Shown here: in pieces, positions 9,960 to 20,125 of the stretch | Layout of the letters: every line of letters begins with the position of its first letter | Position numbering within the stretch: position 1 is the first letter of the stretch | Origin: Neodontobutis hainanensis | Lineage: Eukaryota > Chordata > Actinopteri > Gobiiformes > Odontobutidae | NCBI GenBank assembly: GCA_024349245.1 | Contig: JALDNG010000825.1 | Location: 62,001 to 126,000, forward strand | Direction of reading: 5' to 3' | Length of the DNA stretch: 64,000 nucleotides | Program-made: the position numbers and the translations under genes | The notes under the pieces: generated by a model | Told to the model about the DNA's origin: nothing | Seen by the model: only the letters and a program-made list of their open reading frames with translations | The model's database searches: none

Positions 9960-11740
9960 ACTCCTTTACATCCCTCTCTATGCCGGACCAGCAAAAATGT
10001 CTTTTAAGGAGGATGAGCGTGCGTCTCCCGCCGGGATGACACGCAAATCGGGAGGTGTGCCCCCACTGTAGCACCTCTGAGCGAGCCACGTGGGGAACAA
10101 ACATCCGGTTCACCGGCCCAGTACCAGGGTCAGGTTCGCCCCGCTGCGCCTCCCTCACTACGGACTCGATCTCCCAGGTAACGGGGGCCACCACGCAGGA
10201 AGGAGGAAGTATGGTGTCGTTAGAGTCCGAGGTGTCCGTGGGGAGAAACTGGCGGGAGAGAGCGTCCGGCTTAGCATTTCTGGAGCCCGGACGGTAGGAG
10301 AGGGTGAACGAAAAACGGTCAAAGAACAGTGCCCAGCGGGCCTGACGGGAATTTAGGCGTTTTGCGGTTCTGATATAGGCCAGATTTTTGTGGTCGGTCC
10401 AAACGATGAATGGAAGTTCTGCCCCCTCCAAATGGTGTCGCCACTCCTCCAAGGCCAACTTGACGGCCAATAACTCGCGGTCCCCAATCGCATAGTTACG
10501 TTCTGCAGGAGAGAGCCGCCGAGAAAAGAAAGCACAGGGGTGGAGTTTCTGGTCTGTTGGTGCCCGCTGTGATAGCACAGCGCCTACCCCCTCATCTGAG
10601 GCATCCACCTCCACCACAAACTGGCGGGTGGGGTCGGGGTGGATGAGGATGGGAGCCGAGGTAAACCGCCTCTTCAGTTGCTGCAGCGCACTCTCAGCCT
10701 CCGGGGACCAAATGAAGGGGACCTTGGAAGAGGTTAATCGAGTTAACGGGGCCACCACCGAGCTGTAGTTCCGGATGAATCGCCGGTAGAAATTGGCGAA
10801 TCCCAAAAAACGTTGGAGCTCCTTCAGATTACGGGGCGTGGGCCACTCCGTTACTGCCTGGATTTTAATGGGATCCGGCCTCACATGGCCCTTGCCAATG
10901 ATGTAGCCGAGGAAGCTGACGGAGGGCTGGTGGAACTCACACTTCTCGGCCTTGACGAAGAGCTTGTTCTCCAGGAGTCGCTGGAGCACCTGTCGCACAT
11001 GTTGTGTGTGCTCCTCCGGAGTGCGGGAGAAAATCAAAATGTCGTCTATGTAGACGAAGACGAAGCGGTGGATGAAATCTCGGAGGACATCGTTAACCAT
11101 GGCCTGGAATACGGCCGGGGCATTTGTGAGGCCGAAGGGCATGACCAAATATTCAAAGTGTCCTAAAGGAATGTTGAACGCCGTCTTCCACTCATCGCCC
11201 TCTCGGATCCGGACGAGGTGGTAGGCGCTTCGTAAGTCGAGTTTGGTGAAGATGGTAGCTTGATGCAGAGGCTGGAACGCTGAATCGATGAGTGGTAATG
11301 GGTACTTGTTCTTTACAGTGATGTCATTCAGGCCACGATAGTCGATGCACGGGCGGAGGGTCTTGTCCTTCTTGTTAACAAAAAAGAACCCCGCCCCTAC
11401 GGGAGAGGAGGACGGTCGTATAATGCCTGTGGCCAGCGACTCGGTGATGTAGGTCTCCATGGCCTCCCTCTCTGGGCGTGAGAGGTTGTAGAGACGTCTA
11501 GTGGGCAAAGTAGTCCCAGGGAGGAGATTTATGGCGCAGTCATACGGCCGATGAGGAGGAGGAAGAGACTGGGCGTGAGCCTTATTAAATACCTCACAGA
11601 GGTGGTGGTATTCCATTGGGACGCTCGACAGGTCCGGCGTTTCTGAAGGAGGCCGGAGCCCTGACAGGGGATAAGGCGGACTGCAAACATACCGCGTGGC
11701 AGTGAGGGCTCCAACCCAGAACTCCGCCGCTAGCCCAGTC
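9940..11740 (-). pseudogene. Gypsy pol: reverse transcriptase, RNase H and integrase zinc domain
   Basis: About 600 codons are open without a break. The RT begins near GIIRPSSSPVGAGFFFVNKK, has IFTKLDLRSAYHLVRI (first catalytic Asp), the substrate loop VMPFGLTNAPAVFQ and the active site FVYIDDILIFS near 11045. RNase H follows with FVVEVDASDEGVGAVLSQRA, then RELLAVKLALEEWRHHLEG and VWTDHKNL. The end holds the integrase HHCC finger (H-GH..., CTTC near 9985). All visible RT and RNase H catalytic residues are present. The frame is separated from protease (near 11740) and integrase core (near 9940) by shifts. Confidence 0.9.
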
Positions 11741-12144
11741 AAATTGGGGGTTGTGTCTCATTAGCCAGGGATATCCCAAAATCAGCGGGGTCTGCGGTGC
11801 CTGGATAAGGTTGAAACTGATCACCTCCCGGTGGTTGCCCGACAGAACCAAAGTGACGGGTACAGTTCGATGTGTTACTTGAGCCAATGGTCTCCCGTCC
11901 ACGGCATTAGCGAGAAGTGCCGTTTTGAGGGGTTCCGTCTGGATACCGGCCTGGCGAGCCAGATTAGTGTCAATAAAGTTCTCCTCCGCCCCCGAGTCCA
12001 CAAGAGCTGACAGCGGGAGGCTCACATTGTCCATACACAGCACGGCGGGGATTAGCATTCGTTTCGGGGGTGCATTGAGAATCTGAGATTGGCTCACCAG
12101 GACCCCCCTAGCCCCTGGTGAGCCCCGTCTTTTGGCCGGATTGA
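11594..12144 (-). pseudogene. Gypsy aspartic protease region
   Basis: The frame contains LSALVDSGAEENFIDTNLAR, with the active-site DSG (Asp codon about 11998-11996), and the flap and C-terminal half ending with TPLILGYPWLMRHNPQFDWA. A retropepsin of this kind cleaves the Gag-Pol polyprotein. It overlaps the zinc knuckle of gag at its right end and shifts into the RT frame near 11740. Ty3/gypsy elements often use a frameshift between gag and pol, so the first shift may be natural; the second is damage or a sequencing error. Confidence 0.8.
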
Positions 12145-13146
12145 GCAGTTGGCGATAGAATGGCCCCGCTGACCGCAATAGAGACACCTCCCCTCCCTCC
12201 TCCGTCGGGAGCGCTCCGCCGGGTCAGGCCAGCCCGACCTAACTGCATTGGCTCTGGATCGGTCTCACTGAGTGGCCCTGGGGCGGCTACGGAGAGAGGT
12301 TCTGGTGTAGTGTAGGCTCTGGAGCCGGCGGCGGAAAACTGAGGAGGTCCGGTCTCCTGTGTGGCGCGGAATCCGGTGGCTGGGGCTCGAGGCTGCCTCT
12401 CTCGTCTCCGCTCCCTCCACCTGTTATCCAGCCGTATGGCAGTCGAAATGAGGGAGTCCAGATCCGCCGGGTCCTCCCTCAAGGCTAATTCGTCCCGGAG
12501 GTAGTCCGATAATGCGTGAAGAAACACCGTTTGCAGCGCCAGGTCATTCCACCCTGCCTCCGCCGCTAGAGTCCGGAAGTCTACGGAGAATTCAGCCACA
12601 CTGCGGTTCCCCTGGCGGATCGTCCTCAGCCTCGTGGCCGCCTCTCTGCCTTTCACCGGATGGTCGAACACCTTCCTGAGCTCGGTCTCAAAAAGTGTGA
12701 AATTGTCCCGTAGTGCGGGCTTACACTCCCATACGGCAGTCGCCCACTCCAGGGCCCTCCCTTGCAATAGTCCCATAACGTAGGCGACTCTGGTCTTATC
12801 GGTGGCATATGTCACGGGTCTTAGGCGGAAAACAAGAGAGCATTGCAGCAAGAAACTCCCACACTTTCCCATGTCACCTGTGTAGCGGCAGGGATCCGGC
12901 ACATGTGCCTCTCTCGGGGGCTGGTCCAGTTCCTCACGCCTCGGAGACGGTGGAGCGGGAGGTTCAGGGGAGACTCGGGGAGCGCTACTGTCTATGAGCG
13001 CCTGAACCATGGCGCCCAGTTGAACCATCTGGTCCTGGGTGGTCCGCTGGCCGTCCAGAAGGGTCTGCAGCGCGCTGGTGGTGCCCTATCTGTGCACTCT
13101 GTGTCTGAAGGGCGGCGGAGACAGCGTCCTGTTCTGCTGGGTCCAT
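12108..13146 (-). pseudogene. Gypsy gag (Sushi/RTL-type capsid and zinc knuckle)
   Basis: A likely start ATG at 13146 lies 17 bp inside the right LTR and begins MDPAEQDAVSAALQT. A one-base loss near 13085 shifts to the long frame open to 12108. That frame holds the capsid: FETELRKVFDHPVKG, AEFSVDFRTLAAEAGWND and LISTAIRLDNRWRERRRERQ, which resemble the Gag ancestors of mammalian RTL genes. The nucleocapsid zinc knuckle CLYCGQRGHSIANC (C-x2-C-x4-H-x4-C) is at 12186-12145 in another frame. So gag is broken at least twice. Confidence 0.85.
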
Positions 13147-13163
13147 TTTTGGCCAGTTCGTTC

Positions 13164-13655
13164 TGTCACGGAGGGGACGAAGCAGGACCCAAACGCAGAA
13201 CTAGTACGAATGTAAATCAGGTTTATTTGTCACAACAATACAAGGTGGCTCGGAGAACTGTCCGGCGTGGAGTGGAGGTGAGCTGATCCGAAGTCCGGGA
13301 AGGTGGCCCACGGATAGACGCCAGTGGAGCAAACAAGGAGGCTTGAGAATAGCAGGTAAGGCTGGATCCGGGCTGGAGCTTGCAGTGGCACCTGAGCACA
13401 ATACGATAGGTAAGTTACGTCTCAAAGTACAAAGAAACATGAAGGTACAAAATCCAAGGAGCACAACGTCTTCACTAACTTAGAGTAGTGTTGACAACGA
13501 ACTGGCGCTGAGTGAAGGGAAGACCGGTTCTTTTAAACAGAGGTTGATGAGGTGTAAGTGGTTGCAGGTGTGCCGACTGCCCTGCCCAGCTGAGGAGAGA
13601 AGAGAACACAGAGGGGAGGGGGAGACACACAGACAGACAAACACAGATCCTGACA
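13164..13655 (-). repeat. 5' LTR of the gypsy element (492 bp)
   Basis: The TG...CA ends match those of the left LTR. The internal side reads, on the minus strand, GAACGAACTGGCC before the gag start. I could not assign a primer tRNA with confidence. The outer side meets the second TGAGG duplication at 13656-13660. Confidence 0.95.
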
Positions 13656-13953
13656 TGAGGGCTGCTGTTATTCCTATTAACATAAACAGTTCGGACACGA
13701 AAAACATGAAAAATGATCTGAAAGTTTATTTTTAGCAACAACTCATTCATGACAAAATGAAAATACATTAATTAAAATACATTATTCGAGGTAAACATGC
13801 TTTTAAAAAAACAAATTGCTGCGTTGTCACTCTCTGTCACAATAACACTACAGGTCTCTCAGCATCAATGGCAGCTTCATTGGGCTTTACTTAGATTTAT
13901 GAAAAAGTGGAACCCCCACTTTCCTACAAGTGAAGAAAAAGGATTCAGAACAT

Positions 13954-14001
13954 GCATTGGTTGTTCAGTGGGAGGCCCAGGTTCAATTCTCTGCTAATGC
14001 A
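13954..14001 (+). pseudogene. tRNA-Gly pseudogene lacking the anticodon arm
   Basis: It begins GCATTGGTTGTTCAGTGG and ends GGTTCAATTCTCTGCTAATG-CA. Compared with the tRNA-Gly at 1594-1664 about 23 bases (the anticodon arm) are missing between GTGG and GAGGCCC. The downstream flank GGGTCCAGTGCC...TTTCTT also matches the macrosatellite copy, in inverted orientation relative to it. It cannot make a tRNA. Confidence 0.75.
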
Positions 14002-14052
14002 GGTTAATTCTTATGGGATTTATGGGTCCAGTGCCCTATTTCTTGAAAGGGC

Positions 14053-14116
14053 ACGTGTTGGTATGTTAGTCAGCGTGTTTGGCTGATAACCGAAAGGTTG
14101 TGTTTCCCCCAGGGAT
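14053..14116 (+). pseudogene. tRNA-Asn-like pseudogene
   Basis: The stretch TTAGTCAGCGTGTTTGGCTG followed by ATAACCGAAAGGTTG matches the D arm and anticodon arm of vertebrate tRNA-Asn, and CCCAGGGA resembles its acceptor end. The anticodon position reads GAT rather than GTT and the T arm is decayed (TGTTTCCCCC). It lies about 50 bp after the tRNA-Gly fossil, suggesting a former tRNA cluster. Confidence 0.55.
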
Positions 14117-14589
14117 GTGTGTCAAAGTGGCCTACAAACATATATGCTCATCTATTGAGTGAACTGGAGGTGAATCATCCTCCCCTGGCTAGCTTAGGCA
14201 GACAAACAAGAAGTGAGAACCAGCAGACCATTGTGTCGGGGAAACGAACACAGGTCTGCTGCGTGAGATACTGGTTACTATACTACAAGGACTTGAAAGA
14301 GCTGGTGTTGTACAACCTTTTTCTATTTTCTCTACATTTCATTGCAACAATTTTGATCTTCCATGTTCATCAGTTTGCCCAGAGCGGTATACCAAAAATC
14401 TTGCTAGTTGTTTCATCTACTGTTAAAGGTTGTTATAACATTACCAATCTTAAAGCAACATGAACAACTTTTGCACTTATTGGCGCAATCTCAAATAATT
14501 TCTAGATTACAGGTAATGGCTAAAACTCTACTCAATTGCTCATAATGAGAGAATTAACTTTATAAGTACAAGTTGTTTCTACCCGGTCT

Positions 14590-15111
14590 GCATATAGGGA
14601 CCTAATGCATGTGAGGCAAACGGGATGACCACGACACTACAGAAACTGCTGAGGTCTGGTTCTCTTATCACACCAGAGTCATGGAGCTCCTAGAGACATT
14701 TAAATACAGCTTTCAAGTTGTATCAGTGAATGGTCATTTGTCTTTGCTTGAATAGTGTTGAGTCAGACATTTTTATTTGATGTTTTAACTTGTCTGTTTT
14801 CCCAAAATCCAGGTAATTTTTTGCAAATACATCAGGAATGCAGTTTAGCCTTTCAGTGACCTTATTCTTCCATTCAGGTGAAATAGGTGAACTTCCAAAG
14901 TCATGGAATCATCATCACTTGTTTTGGGAGTTTGAGTAGATGCAGAATCAAAAACTCTTTGATTCTTAGATATAACTGACTGAAAAACACTTTTTTCAGC
15001 AATTGAAGCTCTAGTAGGAAGGATGATATCATGTTCTGATTCATTGTGGACTATGACAGGTAAGTGACCAGACCGATGACTGGGAAGATCAACAAGAGTG
15101 GACTGCACCAT
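14590..15111 (-). pseudogene. Ty3/gypsy-like pol fragment (region just before and into RT)
   Basis: The frame 15111-14845 reads HLPVIVHNESEHDIILPTRA and DSASTQTPKTSDDDS, typical of the spacer between protease and RT in fish gypsy-like elements. Continuing in other frames to about 14600 it gives SPEWK-KVTERLN, IPDVFAKNYLDFGKTDK, and LHDSGVIREPD, which is the RT entry motif. Several stops and shifts are present. It belongs to a different gypsy family from the 8.5-13.7 kb element. Ends are approximate. Confidence 0.6.
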
Positions 15112-15779
15112 TTACCCCCCAGGCAATGGGAACGAAGCAGGATGTTCTCTGACTCTGTTAAAAATACGAGATACGGTGAACAACCTGATTATGTTAAAAA
15201 TAGACATTCAAAGAAGCTGCCACCTCGGCTAGCCTATGTGCCAGCCTATCTGTACGTTATCTGCAAGAGGCATAGGAGATGGAGAAAAAGATGAGGGTGC
15301 TTGTTAAACTCAAGGCTTACCAGGCTTCATCATGTGCGGATGACTCTGGCTGTTCACTGAAGGGATCACCACGGATTGTTTAAAATTTAGCCTGTATCAC
15401 TCTTTGTGGTAATTTTAATATTCATGATTGCTGCCCATCAAGTCAGCTGGCCATTGACTTTCAGAGTCTTTTGATCTCTTTGGATGTGACACAATCAGCG
15501 AATGCTCCCACTCACCAGCTCGGTCACACATTGAACCTGATAACTTCTCATGGACACTACCCGTCTCAGAAATAAGTGACATTTGCATTTTGGACCTTCT
15601 TCCTGTTATGTTTGATTCAAAAGCACTGTCCCTGCAGCCAAATCCCTTACTCCAGCTTGTTGCCGCTGCATCATCACTTCCACTACAGCTGGAGAATTTG
15701 CTGCACACATTTTTAAAATAACTGTTTCTCTCAGGTGCAAATCTATAAGGACCAAACTAGATCCTTGACTTAATGACAC
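15112..15779. other. Unassigned interval
   Basis: A minus-strand frame at 15708-15415 (97 codons) and a plus-strand frame at 15064-15294 show no recognisable motif. They may be upstream parts of the gypsy-like fragment, but nothing confirms it. Confidence 0.3.
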
Positions 15780-16295
15780 CACCCTTTAGGCAGAGGTGCA
15801 GGCAGGCCAAGCACAAGTGGAACAAGGATAAGTTACATGTATCACTGGGTATATTGAGGGACAGTCTTACTGTCTATATGCAGACCACCTGCAGATGTAC
15901 TTGTAATTGTCCTGATAGACTTGAATCCATCAACAGCTGTTTAGATGACATCATACTGTGGCTGTCTCAGAATTTCCTCTGTTTGAATGAGGAAAGAAAT
16001 TAATGCATTGTGTTTGTCACATCCAACCTGCCCAGTGTTTCAGCTCCTTGCCCTGTTGTTTAGGCCCCTTACTTTAACCATATTGTCAAAAATTTAGAGG
16101 TTAAACTAGACAGCAGTCTAAAATTTAAAATCAAATAGATTCTGTGGTCTGGTCATGTTTTTTTTTAACCACCTTAACCTATCAAAGGCTAAACTCAGTC
16201 ACGCTGACTTACGCTGAAAAAGCAATCCATGCTTTTGTTTGCTCTCGCATAGATTACTGCAATGCACTCTATGTGGGAGTGATATAGGACCACAG
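15780..16295 (+). pseudogene. L2/Maui-type LINE reverse transcriptase C-terminal fragment
   Basis: In shifting frames the plus strand gives PDRLESINSCLDDIILWLSQ followed by NFLCLNEERN, then after decay LTYAEKAIHAFVCSRIDYCN with ALYVGV. These are the RT thumb and the conserved SR-DYCN block of L2/Maui-like LINEs. The YADD active site is degraded to a YADHLQMYL-like remnant near 15880. Stops and frame breaks occur throughout. Its end is shared with the duplicated block (copy at 33668-33755). Confidence 0.7.
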
Positions 16296-17155
16296 GCTCT
16301 GCTGTTTGAATGAAATGTCATTGACTTTCAAACAAAGACTGTCTTGGTGAACCTGATATCAGTCTGGCCAGATGAGCAAAGAGCAGAGAGGGGTTTGACA
16401 CACATACACACAATGCAGAGTTATACACATAAGACATACACACAGCCTATACACACACAGCATTAGATGGTTACAGTAACAAATCTATGTAATTATTATA
16501 TCTTGAAGCAGTGTTATTAAGCAAATATAACTGACTGAATGCTGAAGGTGTTAATCACACTATTACTACACAAATACTACAAAGCATCCCACTTGCAATA
16601 CACCAAACAGCACAGAGACAAGTCTCAAAACATCTGTAACAAAGTCATTTAAAGTAAACTTTGTGGCCATAACCATAAACGTTAAATTTGGAGAAGTCAA
16701 CAAGGCCTATGTTGAAAGATACACTATTCCTACTGTGACGTATGGATGTGGATCGCTGATGTTTTGGGGATGCACTCAACTTAACCTGGTACAGTACATC
16801 TAACCACAAAAAAATCCTGTGATTGAGCAAACTTTACCACACATGTAACAGTATAAGATACCTGTGTAGTTGTGGCCGAGTGGTTAAGGCGATGGACTCG
16901 AAATCCGTTGGGGTTTCCCCGCACAGGTTCAAATCCTGTCAACTACGCAATACAGTTAGTACATTGCCTGAAAAGTATGTTTTCAGTGCTTTGAAGTACT
17001 TCTGTACATTATATATATACTCACCTAAAGAAATATTAGGAACACCTGTTCAATTTCTCATTAATGCAAGAATCTAATCAACCAATCACATGGCAGTTGT
17101 TTCAGTGCATTTAGGGGTGTGGTCTTGGTCCAGACAATCTCCTGAACTCCAAACT
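16190..17155 (+). repeat. Duplicated block, copy 1 (contains tRNA-Ser)
   Basis: About 965 bp are nearly identical to 33668-34632. The block runs from the end of the L2 fragment through CA-rich sequence (near 16400-16470), the tRNA-Ser and the first ~135 bp of the Tc1/mariner element. Here the transposon continues beyond the block; in copy 2 it stops at the block edge. So this copy is probably the source. Confidence 0.9.
16866..16947 (+). tRNA. tRNA-Ser(CGA), intact-looking
   Basis: The 82-nt sequence starts GTAGTTGTGGCCGAGTGG (A box intact) and ends with acceptor partner CAACTAC and discriminator G. The anticodon stem is ATGGA/TCCGT (one G-U type pair) with loop CTCGAAA, anticodon CGA. The variable arm GTTGGGGTTTCCCCGC and the T arm ACAGG-TTCAAAT-CCTGT pair well. 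A TTTT run, a possible Pol III terminator, follows about 30 nt downstream. Type II length and all stems support a functional gene. Confidence 0.9.
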
Positions 17156-18139
17156 GAATGTCAGAATGGGAAAGAAAGATGATTATAAGCAATTTTGAGC
17201 GTGGCATGGTTGTTGGTGCCAGACGAGCCGGTCTGAGTATTTAACAATCTTCTCAGTTACTGGGATTTTCACGCACAACCATTTCTAGGGTTTACAAAGA
17301 ATGATGTGAAAAGAGAAAAACATCCCGTATGTGCCTGTGGGCTAAAATGCCTTGTTGATGCTAGAGGTCAGAGGAGAATGGGTCGACTGATTCAAGCTGA
17401 TAGAAGAGCAACTTTGACTGAAATAACCACTCGTTACAACCGAGGTATGCAGCAAAGCATTTGTGAAGCCACAGCACGCACAACCTTGAGGCGGATGGGC
17501 TACAACAGCAGAAGACCCACCGGGTACCACTCATCTCCACTACAAATAGGAAAAAGAGACTACAATGTGCACGAGCTCACCAAAATTGGACAGTTGAAGA
17601 CTGAAAAAATGTTTCCTGGTCTGATGAGTCTTGATTTCTGTTGAGACATTCAGATGGTAGAGTCAGAATTTGGCGTAAACTGAATGAGAACATGGCTCCA
17701 TCATGCCTTGTTACCACTGTGCAGGCTGGTGGTGGTGGTGTAATGGTGTGAGTGATGTTTTCTTGGCACACTTTAGGCCCTTTAGTGCCAATTGGGCATC
17801 GTTTAAATGCCATGGCCTACTTGAGCAATAATTCTGACCATGTCCATCCCTTTATGACCACCATGTACCCCTCCTCTGATGGCTACTTCCAGCAGGATAA
17901 TGTACCGTGTCACAAAGCTCAAATCATTTCAAATTGGTTTCTTGAACATGATGATGAGTTCACTGAACTAAAATGGCCCCCACAGTCACCAGATCTCAAC
18001 CCAATAGAGCATCTTTGGGATGTGGTGGAATGAGAGCTTCGTGCCCTGGATGTGCATCCCACAAAACTCCATCAACTGCAAGATGCTATCCTATCAATAT
18101 GGGCCAACATTTCTAAAGAATGCTTTCAGCACCTTAATC
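17019..18139 (+). mobile_element. Tc1/mariner element (DD36E, Incomer-like), 3' end missing
   Basis: The left terminal repeat begins ACTCACCTAAAG, with AGGAACACC a few bases inside, next to a TA-rich target (TATATATA). The body encodes a Tc1/mariner transposase. After TTTCAGCACCTTA near 18137 the sequence changes, so the transposase end and right terminal repeat are absent. The 5' end alone is repeated at 34501-34632 as part of a duplicated block. The last catalytic pair is spaced 36 residues apart, as in the Incomer (DD36E) family. Confidence 0.85.
17166..18139 (+). pseudogene. Tc1/mariner transposase, frameshifted
   Basis: A start ATG at 17166 reads MGKK. A paired-like DNA-binding region follows in several frames (GARRAGLSI style, then RGQRRMGRLIQADRRATLTE and ICEATARTTLRRMGYNSRRP in the frame 17306-17644). 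The first catalytic Asp lies in the WSDE codons near 17617. The second is in QQDNVPCHKAQ and the Glu in SPDLNPIEHLWDVVE (frame 17752-18033). Counting gives 36 residues between D and E. Stops and at least three frame changes inactivate it. Confidence 0.85.
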
Positions 18140-18255
18140 CTAGCCACTAGACCACCAGGGAAAGACAAGCCTTGTGTACATTGTAACACATCACACAGAA
18201 CTGGTTCTATCCACCCGACTTCTCAAAGCTTACAACTACTCCACCTTAACCCATA

Positions 18256-18705
18256 AACTATTACAAGTAGCAAATGTTTCTATGGGCATCAATGTAGATG
18301 TGGGGCATTTAACAGAGATGCCATCAATGTAGTTTGTCTGTGAAGGTAATCAGTCATCCAGGTCGTCTTGAAGAACAAGAACATCAAATTTACCAGTGAA
18401 GATGCCTGCCTGGTCTTTATAGACTGTGCAGTGGTTATTTGTGAGAACTCTCTAAGGGAAGGTTGTAGTTATCCCTTATATGTCTGGTAAATCTGAAAAA
18501 TCTTAAAGGATTTTCTGCAAACACAACATTCCAGACCTCTCAAAACCTGGTCCACCCTAAAGACAAGATCCACTTGCACAGAATAATGTGGTTTATGCAG
18601 TTCAGTGTAGTGAAGAGTGTAGTGACACTTATAGTGGAGAAAAAAAAACAACAACTTCACAAGAGGATGTATCAGCACAGAAAAGCAACCCCTGGTGGAC
18701 CTGGA
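18256..18705 (+). pseudogene. Penelope-like element: RT thumb and GIY-YIG fragment
   Basis: The plus strand yields KNIKFTSEDACL and FIDCAVVI, the segment after the RT palm of Penelope-like elements. It continues with PYMSGKSEK and NNVVYAVQCSEECSDTYSGE, the GIY-YIG endonuclease entry with the usual YIG changed to YSG, then TTTSQEDVSAQ. Frame breaks are frequent. The piece directly meets the hAT remnant at about 18706, facing it tail to tail. The sequence 18140-18255 before it is unassigned. Confidence 0.65.
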
Positions 18706-20125
18706 TCGATTTTTGCACGAGTCAGTTTTGAAAAGAACCGCTCACGGCCGTAGGTTGTCCCAAACAGAGATGCAAACTTCTGTGCATGTCTTCTCACAAA
18801 ATCCTCAGAACGAACATCCAGTTTATATAAGTTGAGCAGAGGAGGTTGTTGTACTACGCTTTGAGCTCGTCAATGCTTTGCAGCTCAATTATTTTGTGTT
18901 GTAGGTTCTCAGGCACATCAGATGGTTCCATGTTAAATGGTGTAGCAAATATCTTCAGTTCCTTTTATCTACTTTTCATGTCCTAAAAACTCTTGCCAAA
19001 TGCTTAAAGCAGTTTTGCAAACTCACAAGCATATTTATATGTGACATCAGGCTTTCGTTCTTGCAGAGTAGGAAAAGGTACAGTGTTAGTCTTTTCCAGT
19101 TGCAATTGCCACAGCAATATATTTCGCTTTAAATGATTTCATATTTGAAAGCAGAGAGTCGAGAAGCTGATTTGGACTTTGGAGCTTAACGTTCAGCTCT
19201 GACGAGGTACTTGGTTATGTCCACCTTAAAGGCCAAATCCCACAGCCACTTGCCATCGCTGAGTTCCATAAACCAATTTTTCCTTCATCTCCATGAATTT
19301 ATTTACTTCCCTCATATTTTGAAACCATGCAAAAATATCTGAACGACTCTGACCAGATCTCCTTACTCAGACTCAAGATCACTCAGCCACTCTTTAAATT
19401 GTTCAGTCCTTGGCTTTTGATAAAGTTACAAGGACATACAACTAAATTACTTGGACCGAGATAGGCCAATTAACTTTTCAAATGGTAATTCAAATGAGTT
19501 CATTGCCAAAATAACTTGCTTAAACAAATCCTCAGCTTTTGTTGTGTAATGCATGGCTTGTAATGACAGCAAATTCCTTGGTCTTATCAAACTCTGCTAC
19601 GCATAGAAAATGTCTAATTAGGCAGTATTTGTTATGTTTGTGTGTTGATTCAACGCAGGCCAGAGAGAACAACAACATTTTTGTGAGTTGGCCTTCAGTG
19701 TTGTTTCAATGTCCTGTGCCACATCAGTCATTTGTTCTGCGGCGGTTCTTCGATCCAGTGCTAGCAGCTCCGCAGTAACAACAAGGCACTCTTGAAAAAC
19801 TCTCTGCAAACTCTTCTGAAATGGGTTTCACCTTCTTAACGTTATGCTCGCTCACCACAAAACTTGCTTGAATAACATTCTCTCTTTCAGAATGTGGTCT
19901 TGTGAAAACTGCTTGTTGAGCACACAAAAAGTCTGACAAAAGCATTAACTTTTTCCAAGTGCATTGGTCCTTGCAACGCATATAGTTTAACATGTTTCGA
20001 GCTGTAATGACGCTCACTGCAAACACATCCCCACAAACTAGGCAGACTTGCTTCTGTACTAGACTGTACTGGAGCAAGCAGCACTTTAAACAAATGTGAA
20101 CTGGCACAAAGAAGGACATTGCACA
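18706..20125 (-). pseudogene. hAT transposase of the ZBED/GTF2IRD2 type, decayed
   Basis: Read on the minus strand from 20119, the start region holds QVCLVCGDVFAVSV, a BED-finger-like Cys pair, then LCAQQAVFTRPHSE and VIQASFVVSEHNVKK. A second frame (19809-19618) gives ELLALDRRTAAEQMTDVAQD and NQHTNITNTA, the region before the catalytic domain. Near 18935-18715 the C-terminal dimerisation domain reads EPSDVPENLQHKIIELQSID and KFASLFGTTYGRERFFSKLT. Stops and shifts throughout make it a pseudogene. It is the long relative of the hATC fragment in every array unit. Confidence 0.7.

Larger units (their letters stand above)
8494..13655 (-). mobile_element. Ty3/gypsy LTR retrotransposon, Sushi-type, complete insertion
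   Basis: Two direct LTRs (8494-8988 and 13164-13655) both start TGTCACGG and end GATCCTGACA. They are flanked by the same five bases TGAGG at 8489-8493 and 13656-13660, a 5-bp target duplication. Between them the minus strand encodes gag, protease, reverse transcriptase, RNase H and integrase in the Ty3/gypsy order. A polypurine tract abuts the left LTR, fixing orientation. The LTRs differ by about two substitutions and one 3-base stretch, so insertion is recent. The coding part has at least four frame breaks and no chromodomain. Confidence 0.95.
13661..14590. other. Non-coding interval with tRNA fossils
   Basis: Apart from the two tRNA-derived stretches listed separately, I see no motif. 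The reading frame at 14098-14463 shows no family signature and is probably chance. 14002-14050 resembles the flank of the macrosatellite tRNA-Gly (GGGTCCAGTGCC followed by TTTCTT). Confidence 0.4.

Noticed and set aside
10055..11166. Plus-strand frames of 80-117 codons within the gypsy element
   Set aside because: They are antisense shadows of the well-supported minus-strand pol.
14098..14463. Plus-strand frame of 121 codons
   Set aside because: It starts within the tRNA-Asn fossil, and no motif or codon pattern supports it.
16395..16470. CA-rich tract as a possible regulatory element
   Set aside because: It is a simple degenerate (CA)n microsatellite, equally present in the duplicated copy at 33.87-33.95 kb.
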